Positions 38,664 to 51,700 are shown, counted from the first letter of the stretch. The stretch: DNA of 64,000 bases from Welwitschia mirabilis (GCA_051453625.1 JBOZIK010000001.1:297995226-298059225); one strand, 5' to 3'. Notes: generated by a model from the letters alone, not told the origin. A program made the numbers and translations.

Positions 38664-38830
38664 TATGAGGACAAACAAAAGTTGGCAAAGATTCCTTGTA
38701 TATAAAAACAAATGAAAGTTGGCAGAGATTCCTTGCATATGAAGACAAATGAAAGTTGGCAAAGATTCCTTACATATGAAGACAAATAAAATTTGGTAGA
38801 GATTCCTTACATATGAAGATAAAATATCAT
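38664..38830. repeat. 37-bp tandem repeat, four units
   Basis: AAAGTTGGCAAAGATTCCTT and variants recur with GTTGGC at 38681, 38718 and 38755 and TTTGGT at 38792, giving an exact 37-bp period. It lies inside the solo-LTR-like insertion. Confidence 0.85.
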
Positions 38831-39637
38831 GAATGAGGGCGGTTATATGGTGGGGATTTCTGTTACCTTGCCAGGCCACCGGGAAAAATAATAAATAATA
38901 ATTAAGCTTACATAACTAACAACAATGAGATATTAGTAGTAANNNNNNNNNNNNNNNNNNNNNNNNNNNNNNNNNNNNNNNNNNNNNNNNNNNNNNNNNN
39001 NNNNNNNNNNNNNNNNNNNNNNNNNNNNNNNNNNNNNNNNNNNNNNNNNNNNNNNNNNNNNNNNNNNNNNNNNNNNNNNNNNNNNNNNNNNNNNNNNNNN
39101 NNNNNNNNNNNNNNNNNNNNNNNNNNNNNNNNNNNNNNNNNNNNNNNNNNNNNNNNNNNNNNNNNNNNNNNNNNNNNNNNNNNNNNNNNNNNNNNNNNNN
39201 NNNNNNNNNNNNNNNNNNNNNNNNNNNNNNNNNNNNNNNNNNNNNNNNNNNNNNNNNNNNNNNNNNNNNNNNNNNNNNNNNNNNNNNNNNNNNNNNNNNN
39301 NNNNNNNNNNNNNNNNNNNNNNNNNNNNNNNNNNNNNNNNNNNNNNNNNNNNNNNNNNNNNNNNNNNNNNNNNNNNNNNNNNNNNNNNNNNNNNNNNNNN
39401 NNNNNNNNNNNNNNNNNNNNNNNNNNNNNNNNNNNNNNNNNNNNNNNNNNNNNNNNNNNNNNNNNNNNNNNNNNNNNNNNAAAATAATTTGACATTTTCC
39501 AAAATGAGCAATTCATAAGGCAAGGCACAAAATAATATTCATAAAACTATTAAAAATAAAAGAAAACATACAAGATTTAGCATGAATTATTAGCCTTAAA
39601 ATGTTTAATCTTAAGTCTTAAAATTTGGGATGTGACA

Positions 39638-39946
39638 AGAATTAATGCAAGAATACAAGTCATCCTTGATAGCTTTTCTTTGTCTCAACTTTTATTATTT
39701 CATATGAATGATTTTCCAAGCTCTAACCTTAATTTATAATAGGGATAACAACCACTTGCCTAAATTATTAACTTGTATACATTTTTCCATATTCTTGAGA
39801 TTTACTCATAATATGTTATAACAACTTAATAAAAGATTAGAAAGCTACATATTGTAAACTAAAAGTTTACAAAAATAACTAGTGATTTACCAAATTACTA
39901 AAAATAAACATTTAAGGACTTATGTTCATTAAAATAACATTTAACA
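39638..39946 (-). repeat. Copia-2 3' LTR, upper fragment
   Basis: It matches the upper part of the 5' LTR (46016-46325), with shared blocks such as TTTTCCATATTCTTGAGATTTACT and GTTTACAAAA. On the minus strand it starts TGTTAAATG, directly after the polypurine tract. Confidence 0.8.
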
Positions 39947-39960
39947 ATTCTTCCACTTGA
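39947..39960 (-). other. Polypurine tract of Copia-2
   Basis: The minus strand reads TCAAGTGGAAGAAT followed by TGTTAAATG. This is the classic plant copia layout 'CAAGTGGGAGA-TTGTT', and it fixes the 3' LTR start. Confidence 0.8.
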
Positions 39961-40019
39961 AATCAAATCATGTACCCTTAAAATATTAGTGGTAATACAA
40001 GATGCATCATTTTCTAATA

Positions 40020-41158
40020 TCATCAGGTCACATCTCTGCTAGTCCAAAATTCCTTTCAAACATGTAATGCTTCTCCACAGGAATAATTATCATTGACATA
40101 TCAGCTAGGTTCTCCTAAGGATGGATTTTATTCACTTGTGAATCCTTGTGCTCTAATACTTATCAAATGAAGTGATATCAAACCTCTATATACTTCCTCT
40201 AGAGTGAAACGTTTCATTAAACATAATACATATCTTTTATTCATAAACTTTAAAAACATGTCTAGCTCTATAAGTCTTAGAAGTATTAGTCTCCCACTTA
40301 ATCACATATGTCCATCTATTCTATAGTACTTTCTTTCAATGTGCAAGTTCTATTGACTTCCATGCATCATCGAATGCAATGTAAAAATCTCTTCTTCTCA
40401 GGCATTTTGCCATTTCTTAACATCAAGACAACTCACATTCTTTTGAAAAGACTCAAATTTACCCTCTTACTAAATAAAGTATAATATAATAAAGAAGAAT
40501 AACTTTACATGAACTTCTAATAACTTGTTCATATTTTTTTATTATTGAATATATGTTACTAGAAATGGTTTATTAGATTTAATTAGTTAAATAATTTGAT
40601 TCCCTATTACTTCTAGTCCTTAGTTATGATTTTTCTCACTTCTGTTAAGATCATTATACACTTGAGGCTAAATCTCTTATGTTTTCTTAAGAGGAGTAGT
40701 ACAACTTGAAACCTGCATCTCCATGAGAAGTTTCTCTTTCTTACGTTCTTCTTATCTTATTTTTGTAAATATTACATCCTCATTTTAAAGGACATCTCTA
40801 CTTTTTGTTATCTTCTTTTCAATAAGATTCCAAAGTATATAACCTTTGGTATCACTGCTACATATAGAAAAAGAAAATCTCTGTAATCTAGCATCCATCT
40901 TTATTCTATTCTCCTTTGGTATTAAATTAAAAGATTCACATCTAAATCCATTTAGTAACTACATGAAATATTTCTATTACTTTAAAGTATCTTAGCTATC
41001 TTACCATTCAAGATTGCACTCTGAGAATTGTTGATTAAATACATATCTATATTTATAGCTTTTACCCAAAATTGCTTACTAAGACTATGTTATAATGTCA
41101 TTCTTCTTACACACTCTATGATAAAATTATTCATTGTTTTAATAACATCATTTTCCTA
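40020..41158 (-). pseudogene. Copia-2 pol, distal part: integrase tail, RT start, RNase H end
   Basis: The minus strand starts at about 41158 with ENDVIKTMNNFIIECVRRM, the integrase 'QNGVAERMNRTIMERARTM'. It continues with FWVKAINIDMYLIN, then KMDARLQRF and SSDTKGYILWNLIEKKITKS, the post-integrase 'KLDAKS...GYSDTKGYRLYNP..KKVIISRDV'. A linker follows, then the RT beginning DVKKWQNA-EEEI near 40440. After that the sequence jumps to FHSR and KIHP-ENLADMSM followed by EKHYMFERNFGL, the RNase H end 'FHSRTKHID...ENPADMLTKPL'. The RT palm with its YVDD motif is missing, so pol has a large internal deletion as well as stops. Confidence 0.85.
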
Positions 41159-44017
41159 TGCTACAAAATTCACCTTTTTATAGCTCCAAATTTGAAATGT
41201 TTCTCTAACATCAAAATTCAAAGTCCATAATTTTTCAATAAAAACCTTCAAAAAATTATGTCTTTTATAGTGTAAAGCTAATTTATAATGAAAAATAAGC
41301 TTAAATCTTAGTAAATAAAATATTAGATAATAATACAAAGTGGTGTTAAGCTTTTTAAGTAATAATATATTCAAGACAGTAATCTTAAAAGTTAATAGAC
41401 TAGATATGAGAAAAAAGAAATATAAATGTTAGCCATAAAAGTATTTAACAATATGTAGTCTTTAAAAAAATAAGAAGGAAATAACAAGAGCTTTAAATGT
41501 AGAATTGAACTATAGATATTATTACTAAATTTAAATAAAAGGATGAACATCAAGAGCTTAAGTTCTATAAGAAAGGGATGTCTATAATAGAACATAATAC
41601 ATGCTAGCTAAACTTATTAAATTAAAGATTTAAGTAACATTACAAATATGAACCTTTTTAAATGAAAATCAAAACTACAAGTTTTAGAAATAGAACAATT
41701 TGATATCTCAAAGGTACAATTTTTACAAGTCTATTATAAGTAAATGGTTGTAAATTTTTGAAACTCAAAGTTAATCACATGATATAACAAGACCACAAGT
41801 TAGAATAGTAGACAAATAATCCAATTAATAGTTTTCAAGCATAAGATAGATAATAAATGTTTTATTTTCATATGACCTCCTTAGAAAGAAATATTAGTCT
41901 TTATTATCCATAACTTTATAACCTATTTAACACAAAATAATTTGAAGTGAGAACTAAAACTCATTACATTCCCTAGTATGGTCTAGACAAGACAAAGATA
42001 AAGGTAAAAATAACCTTAAGATACTAGATATATCAAGATAAGATAAGAAGAAAGTCTCTAAATTATCAAGTATTAGGTTTTCATAAGACTAGAAATAATA
42101 TTAATCATTTTTATCATATATTTTATCATTGCTTAATTTAAAAATCTATGGTTTTAATTTTATCTATTCACTAATGCATTTAATGATATATGGATTTTCA
42201 TTTCCATTACCTCATTGGGTGATCTATCATTTTATTTTTATATGGTCAATTCCACGTTCAGTGATTTATGGGTTTATCAATTTCGTTACCTCATTTGACA
42301 ATATATGTGTTTCAATATTTTACTATCTTATTTAGTGATCTATGGAAATCTCATTTCCATAAGAATATTTGGAGTTTTAAAGATATGATAAGAAAGGATA
42401 AGATTTACTTTAATGAATTTACTTTTTAAGCATCAAGAATTTTTCAAGTAATATATTAAAGCAATTTATCCCTTCAAGAAGAAATATTCTAACTTAAAAA
42501 AGTAATGGAAACCAAGAAATAAATTTTAACCAAGTAATTAAGATTAACAAGTATTAGAAGCTATGTAAAGAGAGCTAATATAGAGCTTGTTTAAAGTGAA
42601 ATCAATGAACATAAAATAAAAGAGTAATAATTTCATATGTCAGAATTTAAGATAAATCCTAAATCATACAAAATATGTAAGAATACAACAAAATCATATC
42701 TAAAATTCAAAATAATAATGAAATCATGTTAAAGATATAAGAAAACCATAAGAATCATATCAGGTATACAAGGTTTAAAAAAACAAAAATCTAAACCATA
42801 CAAGAGTCAAGAAATAGATAGGACCATGCTGAATATTCAATCTGAGGTTTTGTAAGCTTTAAGATTACTATTCCCAAGCTCCAAAGACTCTAAGATTCTA
42901 AAGACTTCAAATTTCCTAAGCTTTAAGATACAAGGTTATCAAAATCCAAGACTACAAGATTTTTTCAAAGAACAAGACAAAAGAAAAGGGATTCTTATTT
43001 ATAATGAGAAGAAGAAATGAAATAGACAATATGAAGAAATAGATAAGATACTATTATCTTTGGGAAAAATGGTTATGATTTCCTATCCTTTATTCATTAC
43101 TTTACTTGGCCACTAGGTACATTTAACATTTCATCATAATAATAGTAAATGATCAAGATGCTAAAAATATTTTACTAATAATAAGTAAATAATAGCTATG
43201 AAAAAGATGTCTCCATTATTAACATATTAGTTATATCATTTAAAATTTCTCGTCATTTTACAAGATAAATATTATGAAGATAAAGAATAGTTATATGACA
43301 TCTCACTATTTTTAGAAAAGATAAAAATTACTAGTATTTGTTCAAGTAAGCCATCCAAAGAAAAATGTCAATATTTTGGAAGGATGCCAGTACTTGTAAT
43401 TATTAAGAAAAAAAATCAAAATGAGACCTTTAGCAAGTGATCTTAATAGAAATAACAAGACAATATTTTGCCATAGAAGAATATTTGACAAACATGTTAA
43501 TCACTAATAAAAGAAAATGCAACATCATAATTATGAGTGTTACTTTGGCATGTACTATTAAGATAAAATGTTAAAACAAGCCAACATAATGCATCTTAAT
43601 AATTATAGCTATTACAAGAATGTTTTGTATGCACTAGATTCATAAAATAATAAAATAAGAAAATATACTAATAATAGTACAAATTCAATAGTTAAACAAG
43701 GAAATAAAATAATATTTATATAACCATAACTTTATCCACTAAGTATTAAATAAATAAGAAAGACTACAATATAATATTATTAATTATAGTAGTTGCAAGA
43801 AAATAAAGCCTTTAAAGTAATAATTATAGCATAATAACTTTTGACTAATAAAGTAAAAAAATGAATCTCAAATAATAGTATGTTAATAAATAGAGAATAA
43901 GTAAAGAATTAAGTAATTAAATCAACTTAGTAGGTCCCACCACATAAAATTTTTTATTGATATTTTATTTAACTATTTGGGTTAAATCTTTCAACCTTAA
44001 AAAAATTGGACATGACA
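41159..44017 (-). mobile_element. Solo-LTR-like gypsy insertion 2
   Basis: On the minus strand it begins TGTCATGTCCAATTTTTTTA at 44017, like the TGTCACATCCCAAATTTT start of insertion 1. It ends near TTTTGTAGCA at 41159. It splits the Copia-2 integrase, whose frame stops at KTILHI near 44020 and resumes at 41158. It shares segments with insertion 1 (for example near 42790-43140 versus 38350-38890) and has no coding region. Flanking 5-mers TCCTA/TATTA match only 3 of 5. Confidence 0.65.
42140..42355. repeat. Degenerate ~37-bp tandem repeat
   Basis: Variants of AGTGATCTATGG followed by a TTTCATTTCCATTACCTCATT-like stretch recur about six times at 36-40 bp spacing. They lie within solo-LTR insertion 2. 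Confidence 0.65.
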
Positions 44018-45734
44018 TATTATATATGAAGAATAGTCTTGACTTTATAAACTTAATTGTCCTTGTAAAATTCATCAAACTTTATAGAACAATACTAATC
44101 ACCATTATTAGTCTACAAGATCTAAAAATATATTTTTACTTTCTTACTTATTGTATCCTTAAATATCTTACTTACATCAAATATTTTATCTTTAGAAATA
44201 TCATATAACCAACATTGTTTATAGTAATCATTTATAAAAGTAACACAATAAGTAGTTCCACAAAGATATCTAACATCTACTTAGTCAAATCAAAATATGA
44301 TAATTCTAATACTTTACTTCTCCTATGATTTTTATTCCTTTTAAAATTAGCTCTATGTTTCTATCCAATTATATAATGATTATAAAACCCAAGAAACTAA
44401 TTCTTAAAATTTTAAATAATATTTATGTCCTATAACACTTTTATGTCATGCTTGTTTAAAATATCCTAGATAGCTATGTCAAATCTTCATGTCTACATTT
44501 TTATTGATTCTTGTAATAGTACTTTTTATAGCATTAGTATCTTATGATGTATCATGTATTATGTATAAGATTTCATTTTTCTAACCTTTTAAAATTGTCA
44601 TCCAACATCTTGAAATCTTCCATGATCCTTTTTCAAAGATTACTATAAGATTAACATCATCCAATTACATTAATACAATAAGATTCTTTGCTATCTTGGG
44701 AAATTCCTTACATTTGTTAATGTATTCTTATTTTCATTTGGTTGTTGAATAATAAAATCACTAACACCTAAAATTTTTTATGTAGTATCATTATTAAGAT
44801 AAGGAAATCCACTCTCAACATTACTATACGTAGAGAAAATTTGTTTGTATAGGTAAATGTAAAAACAATGGATCTAAATCCAAAATCTATATGCTTTATG
44901 CAAATTAATATCTACAGATTACACTCATGATGGACCCATCTTAATTACTTGATATTATACTTACATTTACATCATCACTCTATTTTTTCCTCTCTTTTTA
45001 CCTCTTATTTAATATCCATCCAACTGTTTGCATAGGTCTAGATTACTTGTAATATCAATAAGTAGCCTTTATTCCTTATGACTTTGATTTATCTCTATGT
45101 TTGGATTTTGCTTTGTTAAATCTAGAAAAGTAGTTTTTGTCTAATGTTATTTATCCTTTACTACTTTTAATGCTTATTTGATTCACCAAACATCTAAATA
45201 AAGGCTCTTTTAGTATCCTAATTTAACAGTGAAGTAATAAAATATTGCAACTTGAACTTATTATTCATTATATTTTTTACAATAATAAGCAAAGGAATCC
45301 AACTCAAAGGTAAAGAACTTAATAGCAATAAACATAGAAATTATTCATCTAAATTTATTTTAAATAATATAAACTATGTTGTAATAGGACAAAATTCACT
45401 TGTGTTTTTACATAGTTATACCTTCATTCATCTTTAACAAGAATAGACTCTTCATCGAATGCATCTTATTTTCTCATTAAGTTTTCTCATATATTTTCTT
45501 TAAGAACTGTTAAATCTCTACTATTATTATATACTATGAAATATCAAACAATATTAAGGTTGAAATGTAAGGCTTAATAGCTATCAAGCACTTTTGTTCA
45601 AGAATAATCCATTTTCAATCTTCCCTTCTAGGTCGATAAGCAACCTTTCCTTGAAATGATAGATCTAAATTTATTTTAATAAAATAATATTCCATCACTG
45701 CTTTCCAAGTTAGCTACTTATTTTCATTAGTCAT
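44018..45734 (-). pseudogene. Copia-2 gag, protease and integrase N-terminal part
   Basis: From the ATG at 45734 the minus strand reads MTNENK, then WKAVMEYYFIKINLDL, matching the copia gag start 'W...ME..L...DL'. It continues with EQKCLIAIKPYIS and KMNEGITM. A zinc-knuckle relic near 45040 has lost its Cys residues. Protease 'W-x-x-DSG' is now ILDLD near 44890. TLTNVRNFPR and FEKGSWKISR mark the gag-pre-integrase block. The integrase core follows (SKVLELSYFDLTK, TNNGD-YC, KFDEFYKDN) until the insertion at 44017. Stops are frequent, many at former Trp or Gln codons. Confidence 0.85.
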
Positions 45735-45839
45735 CTTAAACTCTACACTTTTTCTATTACTTTATTCATTTTAAAAAACATTCAAAAAATATGAAACAAA
45801 AACCTTTTCTTTGTAATAGGAAGAAAGCATTATTATAAA

Positions 45840-45852
45840 GCTTTAATATCAA
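45840..45852 (-). other. Primer binding site of Copia-2
   Basis: The minus strand reads TTGATATTAAAGC. It differs from TTGGTATCAGAGC at three positions, all of which are transitions (G to A or C to T). It sits between the gag start and the 5' LTR. Confidence 0.75.
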
Positions 45853-46325
45853 TTATTATAATAATATAAGGATTTTAACGAAGATAAATAATAGTAAAAC
45901 ATAGAAGTATGTAGATAAAATGAAAAAAAATAGAGAGAAATATAGATGTTTACATGGTTTTACTGAAGTAACTTATATTCATGGGATAATGATGTGGAGC
46001 TGATTTCTTTAATTTGAGAATTAATTGAAGGATAAAATTCATGCTTGATATCTTTTCATCCTCTTAACTTTCATGCTTTCACACTAATGATTACCTCCCA
46101 CTCTAATCCCAATTTATAGGAGAAGAAAAATCACTTCACAAAATGGTTAACTCATATACATCTTTTCATATTCTATAGATTTACTAATACTAAATTTTAA
46201 TTAGTTAACAAAAGATTTGAAATATAGATATTTTAAGCTAAATGTTTACAAAATCAAATAGTAAGTCACAAAATTACTAAAATGAAATAGAGAAGGATTT
46301 GTCTTCACTAAATTAATACTTAACA
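45853..46325 (-). repeat. Copia-2 5' LTR
   Basis: It is the counterpart of the split 3' LTR. The minus strand starts TGTTAAGTATTAA at 46325. Target duplication ATTTC lies immediately outside at 46326-46330. Confidence 0.8.
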
Positions 46326-46330
46326 ATTTC

Positions 46331-47000
46331 TATCAAGTAGTATAACTTTATCAATCTCATAGTAAGTTTCGTCATGAGTCTTGTAAAATTCATAAGAATT
46401 CATAATAACATCACACTACACAAATAAAGTATGTATTCATGTTTAGATATATACATAAAATTGGACAAGCCTATACAACAAAGGATAGTGATATAATTCT
46501 ATAGCATGAGAGGTTGGGAATCTTAATCAAGATAAAATGAATTTATTCATTTTTAGAAATATGTTAACTAAATTATCTAATATTTTATCTTATTTTGTTT
46601 GATTATGATGTTAGCAAAAGTAAAAATTTTAATTTTAGAAGAACTAAAAAACATCATAAATGTAGAACTAAAATTAATTATTTTTTATGTAGCTATTTTC
46701 ATTACTTTATTTCTTTGAGATATGAAACTTATTTTAATCTATTGAATTTGTTAATAACCAAAATAATAAAATAGTATTATATCCTTTGAAATCCAAAGAT
46801 AAAATTTTCACATACTATTAATTTTAATGTAGGAATAATTATTTATTTACTAACAAAGGGTAAAGATATCCTTCTATGAGTTTCAAAATTTTTTAAAAGA
46901 ATTTAAAGTTATTAGTTATAGAACTATGTTTAAAACTTTAAAATAAATTGTGATTGTACAATGATATAATAAAAAAATACTTTAGAAATAATGAAAGTTA
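46331..47000. other. AT-rich DNA with no recognised gene
   Basis: Nothing recognisable was found on either strand between Copia-2 and the next LTR. Confidence 0.5.
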
Positions 47001-47375
47001 TGTTAGCATTATTAGATGAAACAAAAATAATAAAGTGTAACATAAGTAATATGTTTTGTTTGCATTAACAAAACATGCCTCATCATAACAAACATAACTC
47101 CTAAGTCAAAATTAATAATAAATCATATATATCACTTAGTTAATTACTCCTAAAAAAACACCATGGCCATTCATAACTATTTTGTAAAGAGTCACATCCA
47201 TTTATGAAATATTTACATTACATCATGTTATATAAATTGAGTGAATTTTAAATGTAAATTTGATTATTATTATTATTTTATAGGGTTATATCTTCAATCT
47301 TAATGCATTCTTAATTTTTTCAATCTCATTAAAATTTCTTATTCTTTATTTTCCTTTCACAAAAAACTCTCAACA
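47001..47375 (+). repeat. Copia-type 5' LTR (Copia-3)
   Basis: It begins TGTTAGCATTATTAG and ends CTCTCAACA, and includes a TATA-like TATATAAATTGAG. It is directly followed by TGGTAATAAATC (47376-47387), a decayed TGGTATCAGAGC primer site. The layout is typical of plant copia elements. No 3' LTR or clear gag-pol could be traced downstream. Confidence 0.6.
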
Positions 47376-50120
47376 TGGTAATAAATCATAGACATAACAT
47401 AACATGGAGAGGGCATATAAACTTGATAATACCATAAATTATAAAACACCTAGTGAATATGCTATCATAGTTCTTGTAAATGAATTCATCTTCAAAAGAT
47501 CATCACAGATTTGAAATATAAAGAGGGTATAGATTTCTTCTATAACAAATTCATTAGGGTTATGTCTTACAAAACAACAAGTTATTGTTACTAAGAGGAG
47601 GATAATTCTTCATGTCAAATCCTAAGGCTTATTAAAATTATTTCCTTTGAATAAATTTTGTTAATTATTTTTCTTAACTACTGATTATATATACTGGTTA
47701 ATGTTTCATATTATCTAATCCATTTAAATTAATTTTCAGTTTTAAATTTATCAATTATAATTGATGTAAATTTATTTATAGAGATTTATATTCTTTACAG
47801 AACTAAAATTTAAATTGGTGGGAAATCTATAAGATCTAAGATAAATACTAAATGGAGCAATGTATCTTAACAATGATATCTAGAAAACATTAATAAATAT
47901 TCAAGTTTTCCATTACAAAGTTTAGTAGTGTAGTGTTCTCTTTAATATAAAAAACAATTAAAACTAAATGGTACTTTCTTAAAACATGAGTTTAGGACTT
48001 CATTAGGATTATAAAAATTTAAGAATAGTAATTTTTTGATACCTAATCAATTCTTAAAATATATTTTATAAAAATAAATAAGAAAATAAAAATAGAAAGA
48101 AATAAGCATTTAGTTTTAGGTTATAAAGTCAATACTTACAGTGCATAGTAAAGATTATAAGTAATGTAATAACTTGCTAAGAAGTCCTTAGTCACTTAAA
48201 AATTCAAAGTATTTCAATAGTTATGTCTTTTTTAATGTAACATGATATCATAACAACCTTAAAAATTTAGACAATTTTTACATTTAAGATATGATCTTAG
48301 AAGATATATTTGGAGGAATACCAACTCAATAAAGTTAACTTTTCTAGATTACATTATTAGTTTAGTTTATGAAAAATTATCATAATTAATTTTTATATTG
48401 AAAAATAAATAGTTACTATTTTTAGTTAAAATACCTTTAAAAGATAAAAAACTATAATTAATGGTATTAATAGTAGAAAATTATCTAGTAAATGTATGAT
48501 AAGAATTTAAATATATAATATGGATAATAAATGAAATGATTTTATTTTATCATTTTATTTAATATTCCTTCCTACATTCAAGTTATGCCTGTCCTGGTAA
48601 GGTCTATGTTTTTGAATGATAAATAAAATTCTTATTTGCACTATGTTAAATTTAACTATTTAATGCTTAAGTAATGTTCATTTGGAATATTATAAATTCT
48701 ACACACACATCCTCCTCTTTTTTACTTCTTACTTTTATTTTAACATACAAATTAAGAAATTCACGAGGGTTCTCACTTTAGGAATTTACTTAATCTAATT
48801 AGATCCTTGCTTTTTTTTAATAGTTACATAAATTTTAGGTAAGTTCTATTCCTTATTATCCCTATATAACTCTATGTTTACTATTATTTCTCATTATTAA
48901 TCATATTACCATCATAAAATTTACTAATTAGAGATGGCAAAAGGATTTTTTAGTTAGAATAGTTTCATGCATAAAATTTCTTTATTTTTTAATAAAAAAT
49001 TATTTTTGTGTTGTGATTTATTATAAATTCACTAGTATTTAAATGTAAATAAAAATACATTATTTATAATAGCTTAATTTTCATTACTATATTATCAAAT
49101 GCAGTTACTAATATACTTACTACACCTTACTTTTTATGATTTTCAATATTTAGAAGATGTGTAGAAATTTAAAATAAATAGAGTAGGACATCATATTATA
49201 ATATATTTAATGCTAATTATCCTTGTTTCTTATGAATTATAGAGGTATTTCATAACTTACAAGATTAGATAACATGTTTCATATAAGGTTTTGGGTAGAA
49301 AGAGTCTTAAATAAAGTAGATCTCTTCTCTTAGGAATTAGAAATTGGTATTTATAAGGAATTTATCAAGCAGATCTAAGCTAAGTAAAATATTTATAATA
49401 AATGCACATTAGATTTATAGATAAGCAATACATTAATTATTACTAATTCTAAATTTCATAAAAACACAAGTATTACAAATGTTATGTATTATAATGAAGT
49501 GCAAGAAAATATTAGAATAACATGAAAGATATTATAAACTAACATTTCAACAATATAGATCCTAATAATGCATTAAAGGAATAGAAATAAGAGCTAAACA
49601 TGAAAGAGAATTCAAATTAAACTATTACATAATCAGTAATAATAAGTGTATTAGTGATGAAAGAATAAATAAAATACAATCATAGATCCAAGTGAATTCA
49701 TGAATAACATAAACACTATATAAAATATCAAATTATCATATATAAGATAATATGCATGGCTTGGTATGGTAAATGCATTATCATTTACTCATTTTTTATA
49801 TGTAGAGTAGAAATTAAAACCTCATCATGAGATGAACACTATTCACAGCCATACAAACTTTAGATTTAAAATAACAACATTTCAATTGATGGATGCACAT
49901 TATATTATATGTGGAACATGGAATAAAATGTAGAATTTAAACATTACTTGTCCTTGAGATAGGTATACATTATATTAGGATATGTCCTTGTTATTAATAT
50001 ATAAGTAATGAAAAATCTCCTTGAGCAATAGGAAATAGATATGTATTTCTTAGTTTTTATATAATTGTTTAGCATTAGGTTGTAAGGTTAATCTTTTGAC
50101 TTATGTTTTGTTTAGTCTTT
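47376..50120. other. AT-rich DNA, probably decayed Copia-3 interior
   Basis: After the LTR and PBS, no gag or pol motif survives that can be supported. Confidence 0.35.
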
Positions 50121-50900
50121 CAATTCTTCACAAGATTCATTATTATCCAAAAATTAATGACATTAGTAAAATTAAAGAATATATTTAATGAAGTTATTAA
50201 GTAAATAATCATATTATACTAGATTATATGCATCAATTTGAGTGGTGTATTCATAAAATGGTAATTAAACCAAGATAATTCTAATATTTATTATTTCCAT
50301 ACTTGAGTTTCATCACGAGAATGAGTCACATTATGTTTTCCAATTCAACTCTTCTATAAGTAGAATCATTCATTGTTCACCTATTCTACCCATGTATGAA
50401 ATTATTTTAACTTAATATCCCAAGTCATTAATGTCAATGACTTATGTTCCACCATCTTAGGATGCTTCAAATAACTGGAAGTTACTTGTAATCATGCAAC
50501 CACTTTCTATATTACTTTTTACCTTATTAGTAATATGTTAAGATAATGTATAAGCCTATGAAATTGAGCCTAAATATGTCTTTCATAGCTTAGAATCTAA
50601 CATATAACCAACACATATCTAAATGGTGGTTAAATATTGAGCTAGAATTTCATTGATAATGGTTACAACTTACTATTATACTGGTTAAGATATCTTCTAA
50701 ACATATATTCATGCATATATTATTATAACTTTAACAACTTACTATTATATTGATTAAGATAACTTATAAACAGATATCCATGCATGTATTATTATAAATT
50801 TACATTACATTAATAATATACAATACATCTCTATGTGATGAATAACCAGAAAAAAATTTATGACATAAAAGTATGACATCAATGTTATTTGTAAACTAAA
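50120..50900. repeat. Dispersed repeat, copy 1
   Basis: It aligns in the same orientation with 57640-58400. Shared blocks include AACTTAATATC followed by CAAG/TAAGYC, GCCTATGAAATTGAG, CCAACACATATCTA- and CCAACTCACATCTA-like blocks, and GATATTGAG followed by a TTTCATTGAT- or GCCATTAAT-like stretch. No protein was recognised; it may be an LTR. Confidence 0.65.
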
Positions 50901-51101
50901 ATAATTTATAATTTATTTTAAAAGAAATATTTTTCTTATGTACTTTTCTTAAAAATATATAAATATACTAATGAGCAAAAATTTTATGAATATTTTTATA
51001 AGATGTTAATCTGTATTGGTATTAAAATAGTAATAAAATATATCTATTAACTAATTTAGTTAGTAATATTATGTTGGTATGTTAGGTATATTACAAATAA
51101 G

Positions 51102-51700
51102 TGTTACGGGCACAAATACCACTTGGCATGTGGACCAAAGGTAAGAATGGAATAGCTAGAATTTAGGGATAAAGTAACTAACATAACTATTTTGAAGGAG
51201 AAAGAAGAGAAAAATGCTAATAGCAAGTGAAGAAAAGAGGATATAAAAGGGAAAGAATAGTTAGAAAGGACTATCTTTTTGCAAGAAGAGGACTAGCAAC
51301 AATACTCAACTATATCAATAATGGGAGAAATCTCTAAAGCATCCTTGGAAAGGAAATATAGTAATATTTCCTAGCTTTAGTGTTACCCACAAAAGAAAGC
51401 ATTCATTATCATTAGTAATCATTATATGAATGTATGAGAACTTTAATATTTAGTACTATTATCGATCAAAAACTAAAAAGTTATCTTTTAAAGTTCTAAA
51501 TTATTTTATGTTGTTTGCATACTAAAAAGTATTATGAATAATTATACTACTTGAAAAGTAATGTTTATTCTTCATGCTTAAGTTTTTATAGCTAAGTATA
51601 ATCTTGGATAATTAGCAGTAGTTAGAAATAGGTATTGTTTTAGTGTTAATATTATTTTAACTATTTTTTATTTTTCTCCTAATGATGTATATTACGTGCA
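51102..51700 (+). repeat. LTR-like sequence with TATA box
   Basis: TGTTACGGGCACAAATACC at 51102 is followed by a TATA box ATATAAAAGG at 51241-51250 and a transcribed-leader-like stretch. No partner copy or PBS was identified, and the right end is arbitrary. Confidence 0.35.

Larger units (their letters stand above)
35747..39637 (-). mobile_element. Solo-LTR-like gypsy insertion 1 with tandem LTR-tail/PBS modules
   Basis: On the minus strand it starts TGTCACATCCCAAA at 39637. The main LTR end is GGGTTTTTACA at 35931, and these two ends form an imperfect inverted repeat. Three further modules follow (35868-35930, 35807-35867, 35747-35806). Each consists of TTTGGTATCAGAGC or a variant (the PBS) plus ~45 bp resembling the LTR tail. 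Candidate target duplications are AGAAT (39638-39642) and ATAAT (35742-35746). No coding region is present. Gaps 36935-37034, 37409-37879 and 38943-39480 inflate its length. Confidence 0.7.
35570..46325 (-). mobile_element. Ty1/copia element with two nested insertions (Copia-2)
   Basis: The 5' LTR is 45853-46325. The 3' LTR is split into 39638-39946 and 35570-35746 by a gypsy-family solo LTR. Internal parts in minus-strand order are PBS, gag, zinc knuckle, protease, integrase (first part), a second solo LTR (41159-44017), integrase tail, a short RT start, and the RNase H end. The RT core is deleted. Target duplication ATTTC occurs at 46326-46330 and 35565-35569, with one base of uncertainty at the lower boundary. 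Confidence 0.8.

Noticed and set aside
37359-39528. Long minus-strand frames of mostly unknown residues
   Set aside because: They are produced by the 471- and 538-N gaps; the flanking sequence is LTR.
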